A stretch of 64,000 bases of DNA from CAVZZV01 sp963779845 (GCA_963779845.1 CAVZZV010000001.1:248001-312000), one strand, 5' to 3'. Numbered from the stretch's first letter, positions 18,457 through 27,739 are shown. Numbers and translations: made by a program. The notes: generated by a model not told the origin, from the sequence alone.

Positions 18457-18910
18457 AAGTTTCCTGATAAGATTTTATGATCTCTTTCAACCTTTTGGAA
18501 CCGACTTTATCATAATATTTTCCATTTATGCAGATTACAGGAGCATGGCCACAAGCCCCGATGCAAGACAAAACTTCAAGACTGAAAAGTCCGTCACGCG
18601 TTGTTTCGCCCTCTTTTATCTTCAGTATTTTCTTGATCTCCCTGATGAGAACTGAAGATCCTTCCAGATGACAACCTGTGCCGTGACAAACCTGAATGTG
18701 CCATCTACCCGGTTGACTGAAACGGAATTGATTATAGAAAGTGGCCAGGCCATAAACCTTGCTCGCCGGAAGCCTCAGGTAGGATGCTATCTGCTCAATT
18801 GATTCTTCTGACAAATAACCATATTCATCCTGAACCTCTTGCAGGATGGGAATAAGAGTATCCCTGTTGACATTGGGAAATCGCAGTAAAACTTCTTCAA
18901 GGGTATGCAT
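18434..18910 (-). CDS. hydC: Trimeric hydrogenase [2Fe-2S] subunit, HydC/NuoE-like
   Basis: 158 residues. Helical N-terminal half with GYLSEESIEQIA and KVYGLATFYNQF, then a thioredoxin-like domain with all four cluster cysteines in CHGTGC and CIGAC. First gene of operon 1: it passes electrons between the flavin subunit and HydA. Its start lies about 20 bases below the -7 element at 18929-18936 that carries the Rex-like sites. Confidence 0.9.
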   Translation of the reverse strand: MHTLEEVLLRFPNVNRDTLIPILQEVQDEYGYLSEESIEQIASYLRLPASKVYGLATFYNQFRFSQPGRWHIQVCHGTGCHLEGSSVLIREIKKILKIKEGETTRDGLFSLEVLSCIGACGHAPVICINGKYYDKVGSKRLKEIIKSYQETYGQKKVY

Positions 18911-18928
18911 ATTCCAGTCTTTCTCCTA

Positions 18929-18961
18929 CAAATATAATGATCTTTATTGTTATTTAGCAAA
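18929..18961 (-). promoter_or_regulatory. Promoter of hydrogenase operon 1
   Basis: On the minus strand TATATTTG (18929-18936) is a full match to the -7 consensus TAnnTTTG. A TTTG (18958-18961) lies 21 bases upstream as the -33 element. The Rex-like palindromes overlap the spacer and the -33 box, which fits repression by blocking RNA polymerase. Confidence 0.65.
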
Positions 18962-18980
18962 CAATGTTATTTAAATAACA
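18948..18980. promoter_or_regulatory. Tandem Rex-type operators, operon 1
   Basis: The distal site TGTTATTTAAATAACA (18965-18980) is a perfect 16-base palindrome. The proximal site (18948-18963) is TGTTA-N6-AAACA, one mismatch from the same pattern. Start-to-start distance is 17 bp. Rex sites in other phyla follow TTGTNA-N6-type inverted repeats, and rex is in this operon. The remaining intergenic DNA up to mrpA (18981-19279) shows no further gene or clear motif. Confidence 0.7.
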
Positions 18981-19279
18981 AATTAGAGATTTTTTTACCT
19001 GGAGAGGCGTGAAAATTGATTTAGGTTTTTGTCGTTGAACAGGTAATATTCTAAATAATAAGTGGGTGCCGTGTGTTTTAGAAATAATGAAAGTCTAGTT
19101 ACTGATCAATTCCACAACATGGGTATAAAACATCTCATTGGCCTGCGAAAAACATACCTTCAAATTTTTACTTAAACCCTGAAATTCTAACGATTATAGC
19201 ATTATCACAGATTTTACCGGTGGTGTTGATTCAAAAAGGCACCCCAATTGCAGGATGGTACGTTCACATACTAAAAACT

Positions 19280-21595
19280 ATGCTAATTGCCCTTCTTGTC
19301 ATTTTTGGAGGTTCACTTTTATCCCCCCTCATTTTCCGGCTGTTCAAAGAGAAAACCGGTTATTTCATAGGAATTGGGTTCATCCCCATCTTCATTTACT
19401 TTATTTCACTATATACTAAAATAGTTGAAGGTGAAGCCTTGTCGATCGACACTCTGGAAATCTTTCCCGGCATTCCTTTTAATTTATACCTTGATGGATT
19501 GAGCCTTGTTTTTGCCCTCATTGTACTGGGAATCGGGATCCTGGTACTTTTCTATTCATCAGCCTATATGAAACACAAGCCGCACCAGGGGCGATATTAT
19601 TCTTATCTTTTGTTGTTCATGGCTTCCATGCTCGGATTGGTCATTTCAGGAAATCTTATTGTTCTCTATATTTTCTGGTCGCTGACCGGGATAAGCTCCT
19701 TTTTATTGATCGGCTTTTATAATAATGACAAAGAATCCCGAGAGGCGGCATTTCAGGCATTAATCGTGACAGAATCGGGAGGATTAGCCATGCTCGCAGG
19801 AATAGTCCTTCTTGGCATAGGCAGAAATACATTTGATTTTCCGGAGTTACTGACCCGGGGCGAATTTTTCAGGGATCATGCCCTCTATGTTCCCGTCACG
19901 TTATTGATAATGTTGGGCGCCTTCACCAAGTCGGCGCAATTTCCATTTCATTTCTGGCTTCCCTCGGCCATGAAAGCACCTACCCCAGTGAGTGCCTTCC
20001 TGCACTCGGCAACCATGGTCAATGCGGGCATCTACCTCCTGGCAAGGCTTAATCCTGTGCTTGGAAATACCCTTATTTGGAAAGATGTTCTTATGGCTGT
20101 AGGCTTATTCACCTTCTTTGCCGGGGTATACCTGTCTCTTACCGGAAAAGACCTGAAAATTATTCTCGCCTATACTACGGTAAGTTCCCTCGGACTGTTG
20201 GTCTTTCTTATCGGAACAGGCACTTCAACTGCCATCAAAGCCGCTTTGCTTTATCTGGTGGCACATGCGTTATACAAAGGCAGCCTTTTTATGGTGACTG
20301 GTGCGATAGACGAAACGACTGGTACGAGGAATATAAATGAACTAAGCAACCTCAAAAAAAAGATGCCCTATACTTCCCTGATCGCTCTGATCGCTCTGCT
20401 CTCCATGGCCGGGTTGCCCCCACTCCTCGGATATGTGGGCAAAGAGTTCTTTTACGAAGCTACCTTGCATGCCCGGGGAATAGGATCATTTATGATATCG
20501 GCAGGGATCCTCTCCAATGCTATGATGTTTTTTATTTCCGCGATTATTGCCTGGAAAGTTTTTCTTTCAGGAGACTCTTCAGGATTGGAGGCGGCCGATG
20601 TGAAAATAAAAAAAAGCAGGACTATAGCCGGGTTCCTAATCAGTCCTGCCATCCTTTCCATTTTTGGATTTCTGTTGGCATTTACACCCGGTAAGTTCGA
20701 AGACCTCCTCGAATTTTCTATTGAAGCGGTCAAAACTGTCCCGGTAAATGTGAATATTGAAGTTTGGAAAGGCTTTAGCAAAGTCTTTTACCTAAGTCTC
20801 CTGACGATAGGTACGGGAATTTCATTTTTTGTGCTGAGAAATAAAATTCTTCCGGCAATTGAGTTTATAAACCGTCGTATTTTTCATCCTGATTTTTCCA
20901 GGTCATTTAAAAAATTGGGGAAAACGATTTCCGGGATAAATACCCGACTTACAGAATTTATCCAACCCTCCCATCAGGGTATCTATCTGCTTATCATTAT
21001 CATGTCAACCTCATTCCTATTGTGGTTCCTTATTTTAAGATCCGGAAATATTTTAGGTCCTCAGGTAACTAAAATCAATTTCCCTGCCTTGGGTATTATC
21101 CTTATTGCCTCCACTACCGCCATAGCCACGGTGCTTATCCGGACAAAGCTTACGGCCATCGTTACCATGGGGGTCACTGGTTATGGTGTAGCGATGATTT
21201 ATATGTTTTACGGAGCCATAGACCTGGCAATCACACAAATCCTGGTGGAAACATTCCTGCTGATTATTTTCGTTCTCGCCGGCTACCGCTTGCCACAGTT
21301 TAAAAAATTTTCCCGGAAGATTACACGGTTACGTGATGGCATTATTGCGCTTTTTGCGGGGAGCGCAATATCAGGATTACTTATTCTTACCACTACCAGG
21401 AACAAGCTCAGTAACCAGGTTGCGGAAGAAATAATAAGCCGGAGCTTTACCGAAGCGCACGGCAGAAATATCGTGAATGTAATCCTGGTGGATTTCCGGG
21501 CCCTGGATACGCTGGGAGAAATAATGGTAGTCAGCCTTGCAGCCGTTGCCATTATGCTTATGCTTAAACAAAAAACCGAAAATAAACATCTATGA
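19280..21595 (+). CDS. mrpA: Mrp Na+/H+ antiporter subunit A
   Basis: About 771 residues and roughly 20 hydrophobic segments. The core is a NuoL/antiporter module (for example GAFTKSAQFPFHFWLPSAM and APTPVSAFLHSATMVNAG). The C-terminal MrpA-specific part ends with VILVDFRALDTLGE. The GTG at 19220 opens the frame, but the ATG at 19280 (MLIALLVIFGG) puts the first helix at the N-terminus as is usual. First gene of a seven-gene operon, divergent from hydC. The complex exchanges Na+ for protons across the inner membrane. Confidence 0.9.
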   Translation: MLIALLVIFGGSLLSPLIFRLFKEKTGYFIGIGFIPIFIYFISLYTKIVEGEALSIDTLEIFPGIPFNLYLDGLSLVFALIVLGIGILVLFYSSAYMKHKPHQGRYYSYLLLFMASMLGLVISGNLIVLYIFWSLTGISSFLLIGFYNNDKESREAAFQALIVTESGGLAMLAGIVLLGIGRNTFDFPELLTRGEFFRDHALYVPVTLLIMLGAFTKSAQFPFHFWLPSAMKAPTPVSAFLHSATMVNAGIYLLARLNPVLGNTLIWKDVLMAVGLFTFFAGVYLSLTGKDLKIILAYTTVSSLGLLVFLIGTGTSTAIKAALLYLVAHALYKGSLFMVTGAIDETTGTRNINELSNLKKKMPYTSLIALIALLSMAGLPPLLGYVGKEFFYEATLHARGIGSFMISAGILSNAMMFFISAIIAWKVFLSGDSSGLEAADVKIKKSRTIAGFLISPAILSIFGFLLAFTPGKFEDLLEFSIEAVKTVPVNVNIEVWKGFSKVFYLSLLTIGTGISFFVLRNKILPAIEFINRRIFHPDFSRSFKKLGKTISGINTRLTEFIQPSHQGIYLLIIIMSTSFLLWFLILRSGNILGPQVTKINFPALGIILIASTTAIATVLIRTKLTAIVTMGVTGYGVAMIYMFYGAIDLAITQILVETFLLIIFVLAGYRLPQFKKFSRKITRLRDGIIALFAGSAISGLLILTTTRNKLSNQVAEEIISRSFTEAHGRNIVNVILVDFRALDTLGEIMVVSLAAVAIMLMLKQKTENKHL

Positions 21596-22011
21596 GTTCT
21601 TTACTAATAAAATTAGCCTCACCCTACATAAAGGGATTACTGATCATACTTTCTATACTTGTCTTATTTCGCGGTCACAATCATCCAGGGGGAGGCTTTA
21701 TCGCAGGAATTCTCGCATCAGCGGGAATAATTTTCGATGCTTTCGCGCATCGTTTGTCTGAACCATTGGAACGTACAATCATAAGCCCCTTAAAGCTGAT
21801 TATAGCCGGGCTTGTCGCAATCTTTTTTTCCACCATGGCTGGTATTTTTTCCGGAGGAGGAGTACTGGCGGGCTTGTGGCTGAACATTGAATTTCTGCCC
21901 ACAGTAAAATTAGGAACTCCTTTATTATTCGACCTTGGGGTTTATCTGACGGTAACCGGAGCCCTTGTTCTGATGGTATTAAAAATACTGGAGGATATAC
22001 AATGGAAATAA
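21592..22011 (+). CDS. mrpB: Mrp antiporter subunit B
   Basis: 139-residue membrane protein with four helices and the family signature RGHNHPGGGFIAGI near residue 25. Overlaps mrpA by 4 bases (ATGA) and mrpC by 10. Belongs to the MnhB domain family. Confidence 0.92.
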   Translation: MSSLLIKLASPYIKGLLIILSILVLFRGHNHPGGGFIAGILASAGIIFDAFAHRLSEPLERTIISPLKLIIAGLVAIFFSTMAGIFSGGGVLAGLWLNIEFLPTVKLGTPLLFDLGVYLTVTGALVLMVLKILEDIQWK

Positions 22012-22352
22012 TACTTTCTGTTTTCACAGGCTTATTGTTCGCTGTAGGTATCTACCTTTTGTTAAGAAGAAGCCTGACAAAACTGGTACTTGGCATCATG
22101 TTTCTGAGCAATGCAGCGAACATGATTGTTTTTATGGCCTCCGGCCTTCATTTGGGAGGCATCTCGTTTATCAGGGAGGGCAATAGCGGAACCCAGGAGA
22201 AAATGGCCGATCCGGTGCCACAGGCCCTGGTTCTAACCGCCATTGTAATTGGACTTGCCGTTGTTGCCTTTACCCTGGTTTTGAAATATAAGCTGCACCA
22301 ATCGACCGGGACAGACGATCTGAAAAAAGGAGATAAAAACCACAGAATATGA
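22002..22352 (+). CDS. mrpC: Mrp antiporter subunit C
   Basis: 116 residues, NuoK-like with three helices. LGIMFLSNAANMIVF and DPVPQALVLTAIVIGLA are typical of MrpC. Overlaps mrpD by 4 bases. Confidence 0.92.
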   Translation: MEIILSVFTGLLFAVGIYLLLRRSLTKLVLGIMFLSNAANMIVFMASGLHLGGISFIREGNSGTQEKMADPVPQALVLTAIVIGLAVVAFTLVLKYKLHQSTGTDDLKKGDKNHRI

Positions 22353-23824
22353 TGATTTCCCTTCCCATACTCCTGCCCTTCTTCCTAATAATCCTTCTTC
22401 TTATCGGAAGAAAGAATGGGGTGTTTCAGAAAATTACCGGAATCATTGGCTCCTTTGCTCTGTTATTCATTGCCATTGCCATACTGCTGACCGTTAAAAA
22501 GGAGGGCGTCCTTGTCTCCCAGGCAGGAAATTGGCCTGCCCCTTTCGGAATTAGCCTGGTGATCGACCTTTTCAGTGCAATAATGCTTTTCATGACCGCC
22601 ATTGTGAGTATTTTCACTGCCATCTATGCTTCCGGCAGCATGGAACTTGAAGGAAAACATGCGGGTTTCTATTTGTTTTTTTATGGCATGGTCATGGGAG
22701 TGAATGGCGCCTTCACAACCGGTGATTTATTCAATCTGTATGTGTGGTTCGAAGTATTTCTGATGGCCTCTTTTGCTCTTATTGTTTTAGGCAATGACAA
22801 GAGACAGTATGAAGGAGGGCTTACCTACCTGACCATCAACCTCCTTTCCTCCCTGTTGTTTCTTTCCGGGATAGGTTTGTTATATGGCCATACAGGAACC
22901 CTGAACTTAGCCGATTTATCAATTAAATTCAATAGCGAAGAGTTGGATACGGTAAAAAAAATGAGTCTGGGGTTATTTTTTGTGGCCTTTGCCATTAAAT
23001 CCGCGCTTTTTCCTTTTTTCTTTTGGCTCCCATCTTCCTATCCGGCACCACCACCGGCGATTATGGGGTTCTTCGCCGGATTACTCACAAAGGTTGGAGT
23101 ATATGCCATGATCCGTTTATACACCCTCTTCTTTTATTCCGGAAACGAATTTTGGAATACTCTGTTAATGGTCATAGCCGGCTTCACTATGTTGTTCGGT
23201 GCCATTGCTGCCACTACTCAGAACGATATGAGGAAAATATTATCCTTCAGCATTGTCAGCCAAATGGGATATTTAATTATGGGACTTGGTTTTTTCACTC
23301 CAATGGCGCTTGCAGGAACTATCTATTATATGGCGCATAACATTCTTTTAAAGACAAACTTGTTTTTTATTGTCGGGATTATTGGAAGAGAGGAGGGTTC
23401 TTATGATTTAAAAAAGATTAAAGACTGGCTTTATCGCTCTCCCATTCTTGCCCTGATATTTTTTATCTCTGCAGCAGCGCTTGGAGGAATTCCACCCTTA
23501 TCAGGTTTTGCCGGAAAATTTCAGCTTGTTTTGGCAGGGTTTGAAGAAAAACTCTATTTTCCAGGGGCATTGATCCTCGTGGTAAGTATTTTCAGCCTTC
23601 TTTACATGCTTCGTATCTGGAATCATGTTTTTTGGGGTACATCAGCCCCACTGCCTAAGAAAAGGACTAAAATAAAGCTATCATTACTTGTACCTGTGGG
23701 GGGCCTCACATTGTTAATCATTGCACTTGGGATGGGTGCGGCATACTTTATGGAACTGGCAGTAAGAGCAGCGGAACAATTGGTTGACCCGACAAATTAT
23801 ATCAGAGCTGTATTATACCCATGA
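22349..23824 (+). CDS. mrpD: Mrp antiporter subunit D
   Basis: 491 residues, second NuoN/NuoM-like antiporter module. Motifs include FNLYVWFEVFLMASF, KSALFPFFFWLPSSYPAPPP and the broken-helix region FSIVSQMGYLIMG. Overlaps mrpE by 4 bases. Confidence 0.93.
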   Translation: MMISLPILLPFFLIILLLIGRKNGVFQKITGIIGSFALLFIAIAILLTVKKEGVLVSQAGNWPAPFGISLVIDLFSAIMLFMTAIVSIFTAIYASGSMELEGKHAGFYLFFYGMVMGVNGAFTTGDLFNLYVWFEVFLMASFALIVLGNDKRQYEGGLTYLTINLLSSLLFLSGIGLLYGHTGTLNLADLSIKFNSEELDTVKKMSLGLFFVAFAIKSALFPFFFWLPSSYPAPPPAIMGFFAGLLTKVGVYAMIRLYTLFFYSGNEFWNTLLMVIAGFTMLFGAIAATTQNDMRKILSFSIVSQMGYLIMGLGFFTPMALAGTIYYMAHNILLKTNLFFIVGIIGREEGSYDLKKIKDWLYRSPILALIFFISAAALGGIPPLSGFAGKFQLVLAGFEEKLYFPGALILVVSIFSLLYMLRIWNHVFWGTSAPLPKKRTKIKLSLLVPVGGLTLLIIALGMGAAYFMELAVRAAEQLVDPTNYIRAVLYP

Positions 23825-24150
23825 AAATAATGAAGAAAATTTTAAAACTGCCTGGCTTTCTGTTCTTTTACCTTAGGATGTTGACTATGTCGAACTTACA
23901 GGTCGCCTCAGAAGTAATATCCCCAAAATTTAAAATGAAACCGGCAATAATCGGGATGGATTTGGATTTAGAATCTGATTTCCAAATCCTTGCTTTATCC
24001 AATCTGATAACCATGACCCCTGGAACACTGACGCTGGATATTAGCGGCAACAAACGAAAAATATTTATTCATGCTATGTATGCCGGAGACAGAGAAAAAA
24101 TAATCAGCGAAATAAAAAAATTGGAAAAACGTGTAAGGGAGGTATTTTAA
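23821..24150 (+). CDS. mrpE: Mrp antiporter subunit E (short form)
   Basis: 109 residues against about 160 in many Mrp systems. The conserved core is present (SNLQVASEVISP, ITMTPGTLTLDI, then IFIHAMY), but the two N-terminal membrane helices of long forms are reduced to one weak hydrophobic stretch. The frame is intact from start to stop and overlaps mrpD by 4 bases, so this is a short subtype, not a broken gene. Confidence 0.85.
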   Translation: MKIMKKILKLPGFLFFYLRMLTMSNLQVASEVISPKFKMKPAIIGMDLDLESDFQILALSNLITMTPGTLTLDISGNKRKIFIHAMYAGDREKIISEIKKLEKRVREVF

Positions 24151-24151
24151 A

Positions 24152-24424
24152 ATGACCATAACCATAGGGGCAATGATAGCGATGTTCATACTGGGGATTT
24201 CTCTTCTCTTAAGTACTTTGCAACTCCTTAAAAGTAAGGACCTACCCGACCGCGTTGTCTCTCTCGATCTGATTAGTGTAATTTTTATGGGAATAATAAT
24301 TGCTTTTGTCTTCCTTACCGGTCGCACTATCTACCTTGATGTGGTACTCGCCTTCATTTTAATTGTTTTTCTTGGTACTGTAGTTATTTCAGGATATTTA
24401 AAAAAGAAACATTATGATAGTTAA
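24152..24424 (+). CDS. mrpF: Mrp antiporter subunit F
   Basis: 90 residues and three helices. The conserved acidic segment DLPDRVVSLDLISV is near residue 30. Begins 1 base after the mrpE stop and overlaps mrpG by 11 bases. Confidence 0.9.
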   Translation: MTITIGAMIAMFILGISLLLSTLQLLKSKDLPDRVVSLDLISVIFMGIIIAFVFLTGRTIYLDVVLAFILIVFLGTVVISGYLKKKHYDS

Positions 24425-24761
24425 TTTATTAATTGTTCTATTCCTTATTGGAGGTTCCCTTTTCATCTTCCTGTCAAGCATTGGTCTACTGCGTTTCCCG
24501 GACCTCTATACCCGTATGCACGCTACAACGAAATCTTCAACAATGGGACTAATGCTCATGCTGATAGCAGTATGTATTTTTGAACCGGGAGGTAGGGAAA
24601 TCTTTACTTCATTTCTGATTCTCGCTTTTGTTTTCGCCACAAAACCAATAGGAGCTCATGCCATTGCACGGGCCGGGCATATCATAAATGTAAAGAAATG
24701 GGAGGGTAGTACGGGCGATGATCTGGATGAAGAAGATCGGATGGAGGGGAAAAAAGATTAA
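24414..24761 (+). CDS. mrpG: Mrp antiporter subunit G
   Basis: 115 residues and three helices. GLLRFPDLYTRMHATTKSSTMG is the family hallmark, shown here in part as LYTRMHATTKSST. A charged acidic tail (DDLDEEDRMEGKKD) ends the protein. Last gene of the mrp operon. A hairpin formed by GTTTGT and ACAAAC follows at about 24768-24790 but has no T-run. Confidence 0.9.
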   Translation: MIVNLLIVLFLIGGSLFIFLSSIGLLRFPDLYTRMHATTKSSTMGLMLMLIAVCIFEPGGREIFTSFLILAFVFATKPIGAHAIARAGHIINVKKWEGSTGDDLDEEDRMEGKKD

Positions 24762-24820
24762 GAGAGTTTGTAGTCTTAGCACCACAAACTGGGATTTATT
24801 TCCACAAAAAAAATGAAAAA

Positions 24821-25951
24821 ATGAGCCAAAAAGCAAAGACATTTATTCTTTACACCACATTAATAATCCTCGGTATTTATTTTTTTATTGCCGGAATTAT
24901 TAAAGCTCAATCTTTCCTTATCCCCTTCACCATTGCTATTTTACTATCAATGGTTATGATGCCGGTCGATACTAAGCTAAGAGAATGGCATATCCCAAAA
25001 GCGATATCCATCATATTGAGTGATCTCATAATACTGGCGATCCTTGCAGGCCTGCTTTTTACCCTGGGATTTCAGATCAATTCCATCAGCGATAATTGGC
25101 CTGAATATCAGGAGAAACTGAAACCCAAAATAGAATCATTTCAGAATTTCATTGAAAATAAAACGGGTATAGCCCCCGAAAACCAGGTAAATAAAATTAA
25201 AAAATATATGCAAAGTGAAAGTGGATCTATGAAAAGCGTGGTAGTTAAAGTTGTGCCTATGGGATTCTCGCTCATTGGGAATTTCTTTTTAGTCTTCATC
25301 TACATCTTCTTTTTCATGTTTTACCGGCATAAATTTAAAGAAGCAATATTAGGATTCCTGCCAAAAGACAGCCGTGAAAAAGGATCGAAAACCCTGGATA
25401 AATTTGGAGAGGTCAGTCAGCAATATCTTTTCGGACGCTTATTATTAATACTCTTTCTCGCGATCATTTATGCAATCGGACTTTCCATTGTCGGGGTCAA
25501 GTATTCAATCCTGATCTCCATAATCGCAGCAGCACTTAGCCTGATTCCCTACCTTGGCAACCTAACAGGCATTGTCCTTGCTATCTTAATGAATACGATA
25601 ACCGGGGGGGAAGGGGGAGCCTTGAGTGGGATCATTGGCATCCTCATTGTTTTCGCCATTGCCCAGTTTTTTGAAAGTTACATTCTTCAGCCCTACCTGG
25701 TTGGAAAGAAAGTAAATCTTGATCCGGTACTTACCTTACTGTCCGTTATTGTTGGCGGTGCCATCTGGGGCATTGCCGGAATGGTAGTAGCCATACCTTT
25801 GCTTGCCATTCTCAAAGTGATATGCGATAATGTGCCGGTTCTCCACCCTTTGGGGAACATGTTGGGAGAGCCGGAATCAGCCGAAGATGATAATAGTTTT
25901 GAAAAATGGAAAGAAAAATTTAAGAAGGTTTTAAACAGGATTAAGAAATGA
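24821..25951 (+). CDS. AI-2E family (PerM/TqsA-like) membrane transporter
   Basis: 376 residues with about eight membrane segments in the 2+1+5 pattern of this family: two N-terminal helices, a soluble region (about 90-145), then the C-terminal bundle with SLIPYLGNLTGIVLAIL and ESYILQPYLVGKKVNLDP. Members have been linked to AI-2 export or, in other lineages, to Na+(Li+)/H+ antiport; the latter would suit the neighbouring Mrp genes, but the substrate is unknown. Ends with a charged cytosolic tail that overlaps the next gene by 4 bases. Confidence 0.85.
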   Translation: MSQKAKTFILYTTLIILGIYFFIAGIIKAQSFLIPFTIAILLSMVMMPVDTKLREWHIPKAISIILSDLIILAILAGLLFTLGFQINSISDNWPEYQEKLKPKIESFQNFIENKTGIAPENQVNKIKKYMQSESGSMKSVVVKVVPMGFSLIGNFFLVFIYIFFFMFYRHKFKEAILGFLPKDSREKGSKTLDKFGEVSQQYLFGRLLLILFLAIIYAIGLSIVGVKYSILISIIAAALSLIPYLGNLTGIVLAILMNTITGGEGGALSGIIGILIVFAIAQFFESYILQPYLVGKKVNLDPVLTLLSVIVGGAIWGIAGMVVAIPLLAILKVICDNVPVLHPLGNMLGEPESAEDDNSFEKWKEKFKKVLNRIKK

Positions 25952-26229
25952 AGAACCTTGAGAAATTGAAAAAATTTTTCCGCAAGAATCTTCGGTACCT
26001 AACCGGTGGATTTATCCTCTTGCTTGGCGGGGTTTTTTTATTACTGCCATTTATCCCCCTGGGCTACATCTTTGTGGCCATTGGAGCCTTCCTTCTGGCC
26101 CCGGTCATTCCGTTTTTAAAGAAAGTTGTCAAATTTTTCGAGAAAAAAGATGATTCTGGCCGGGTAGAAAAAGCCGAAGAGAAGGTAGATGAAATATTTG
26201 AAGGAGAGGAGTCTGATGCTCAAAAGTAA
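25948..26229 (+). CDS. Small membrane protein with acidic tail
   Basis: 93 residues. Two close hydrophobic segments (GGFILLLGGVFLLLPFIPLG and YIFVAIGAFLLAPVIPFL) form a hairpin, with a Lys-rich N-terminus and an acidic C-terminal tail (EEKVDEIFEGEE). Resembles small PGPGW-type membrane proteins, though the match is loose. Coupled to the AI-2E gene by a 4-base overlap. Confidence 0.7.
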   Translation: MKNLEKLKKFFRKNLRYLTGGFILLLGGVFLLLPFIPLGYIFVAIGAFLLAPVIPFLKKVVKFFEKKDDSGRVEKAEEKVDEIFEGEESDAQK

Positions 26230-26297
26230 ACGTAACTAAAGATCATACAAAGGAAGGAGGGAGACCTCCGGGCGGACATCAATTAAAATTTACAATT

Positions 26298-27365
26298 ATG
26301 CAAAAAAAGTGGATTATTATCATATCGGTTATTGTCCTGTTAATTATTGCCAGACTTATTCTTCCAATTTTTTTAAAGAACAAAGCCACAGAAAAGCTGG
26401 GGACCATTCCTGGCCATTATGGAGTAGTTCACGATGTGGATTTACAATTGTACAGAGGAACCTATATTTTAGACAGTATAGATATTTATAAATCGGGCGA
26501 TAGTATTGGTATTCCGCTTATTTCCGTTCAAAAAGCTATTATCTCCCTTGATCCCGATGCGGTAAAACAAGGAGAATTCCTCGTTATCGTCGATATTCAA
26601 AAAGCCATCCTCAATCTGATCAAAACGAATTACACGATAAAAACAGGGAAAGACTCAGGCGAGGTCGTACCTGTTAAACAATTCGGCGGGGATGTCCAAT
26701 GGATGGAGGAATTTAAACGGTTGTCCCCATTTAATTTTAACGTCCTTAAATTAAGAAACTGTCAAATAAATTACTCGGACAGCACACTCTCTCCCGTGGT
26801 ATCCCTGAGTATGACAAACATTAACCTATCAGCCGAAAATCTTGGAAACCCCGGTGGGGATACCGCCGCTTTGCCCTCCCCTATCCATGCCTCGGCTAAA
26901 ACCACGGGAAATGGCAAATTGGAGCTTAAAGGAGATCTGGATTTTTCCACTAAGCCTCCTGATCTCAAACTCGACATCGGCCTGGACCATCTCGAGCTCG
27001 CCACTCTGAACGACCTAATCCACAAAGAATCCAACATAAGCATTGAAGCTGGTTCCCTGAAAGTGGATTCACATATTGAGATAAAAGACAAGAAGGTTCA
27101 GGGAACTGTAGACCCTGTAATTTCCGACCTCAAAATACTCAGTAAGGAGGAGAAGAAGAATTTCTTCAATGAATTCTCCGAGAAAATTGCCGCATTCTTT
27201 GCCGGTCTGGTTGAAAACAATGAAAATGAGACCATCAAAACCTCCATTAAGATTGACGGCGATCTACAGGATATTGAAGTAGGTTATCTTAAGGGAATTT
27301 TTGGACTTCTCAAAAATGCTTTCAATGAAAGCTATAAGGGGGAATTGGAAAAAAATATTCCGTAA
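26298..27365 (+). CDS. DUF748/AsmA-like envelope protein
   Basis: 355 residues with one N-terminal membrane anchor (WIIIISVIVLLIIARLIL). The periplasmic beta-rich body carries features seen in DUF748/AsmA-like proteins: YRGTYILDSIDIYK near 50, LKLRNCQINYSDS near 155, and a repeat-like LELKGDLDFSTKPPDLKLDI around 210. AsmA-like proteins form lipid-conducting bridges in the envelope; whether this one does so is inference. Separate transcription unit from the AI-2E genes (68-base gap). Confidence 0.65.
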   Translation: MQKKWIIIISVIVLLIIARLILPIFLKNKATEKLGTIPGHYGVVHDVDLQLYRGTYILDSIDIYKSGDSIGIPLISVQKAIISLDPDAVKQGEFLVIVDIQKAILNLIKTNYTIKTGKDSGEVVPVKQFGGDVQWMEEFKRLSPFNFNVLKLRNCQINYSDSTLSPVVSLSMTNINLSAENLGNPGGDTAALPSPIHASAKTTGNGKLELKGDLDFSTKPPDLKLDIGLDHLELATLNDLIHKESNISIEAGSLKVDSHIEIKDKKVQGTVDPVISDLKILSKEEKKNFFNEFSEKIAAFFAGLVENNENETIKTSIKIDGDLQDIEVGYLKGIFGLLKNAFNESYKGELEKNIP

Positions 27366-27475
27366 CCCTCTTTCGGTGAAATGCCGGATTATTTTCCAGC
27401 CCCGTTTCCTCCAAAGGAGGATAGTGCGGATATTTGGCCAATTATTGCTAAATTTGCCGGAAATTAAAGCCGGAA

Positions 27476-27739
27476 ATGTCGGAACCTATCATTGAGTTAA
27501 CCATCTGTCTGGGCAGTTCCTGTTTCGCCAGGGGAAACCGGAAGACAGTCAGCATCATACAGGACTTTATCAGGGAAAATCATCTGGAAAAATCTATTCG
27601 GTTCAGCGGGAACCATTGTTTTGGCAAGTGTAATAAAGGCCCCGTTTTGAAAATCAATGATAAAATATTCGAAGGAGTAGATGAAAAGACTTCGATTTCA
27701 ATTATTGAAAGAGAATTTGCCCTTTTAAAAAGCAAATAA
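27476..27739 (+). CDS. Thioredoxin-like [2Fe-2S] ferredoxin
   Basis: 87 residues. The four ligands follow the Cx4C...Cx3C spacing of HydC/NuoE-type domains: CLGSSC near residues 11-16 and CFGKC near 47-51. It has only the thioredoxin-like domain, without the NuoE helical part. The next gene starts directly after its stop (TAAATG), so it is very likely the electron or redox partner of the hydrogenase-like protein. A -7-like TAAATTTG is at 27449-27456. Confidence 0.85.
   Translation: MSEPIIELTICLGSSCFARGNRKTVSIIQDFIRENHLEKSIRFSGNHCFGKCNKGPVLKINDKIFEGVDEKTSISIIEREFALLKSK

Noticed and set aside
19280..24761. Mrp genes as part of a membrane-bound (Mbh-type) hydrogenase
   Set aside because: No [NiFe] large or small subunit genes or Mbh-specific subunits are present; the set is a plain mrpA-G operon.
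24821..25951. AI-2 quorum-signal exporter
   Set aside because: The family name is historical; sequence alone cannot show AI-2 transport and no lux genes are nearby.
27407..27421. TCCTCC-AAA-GGAGGA hairpin as terminator after the DUF748-like gene
   Set aside because: Stem of six pairs but no T-run; could be chance.
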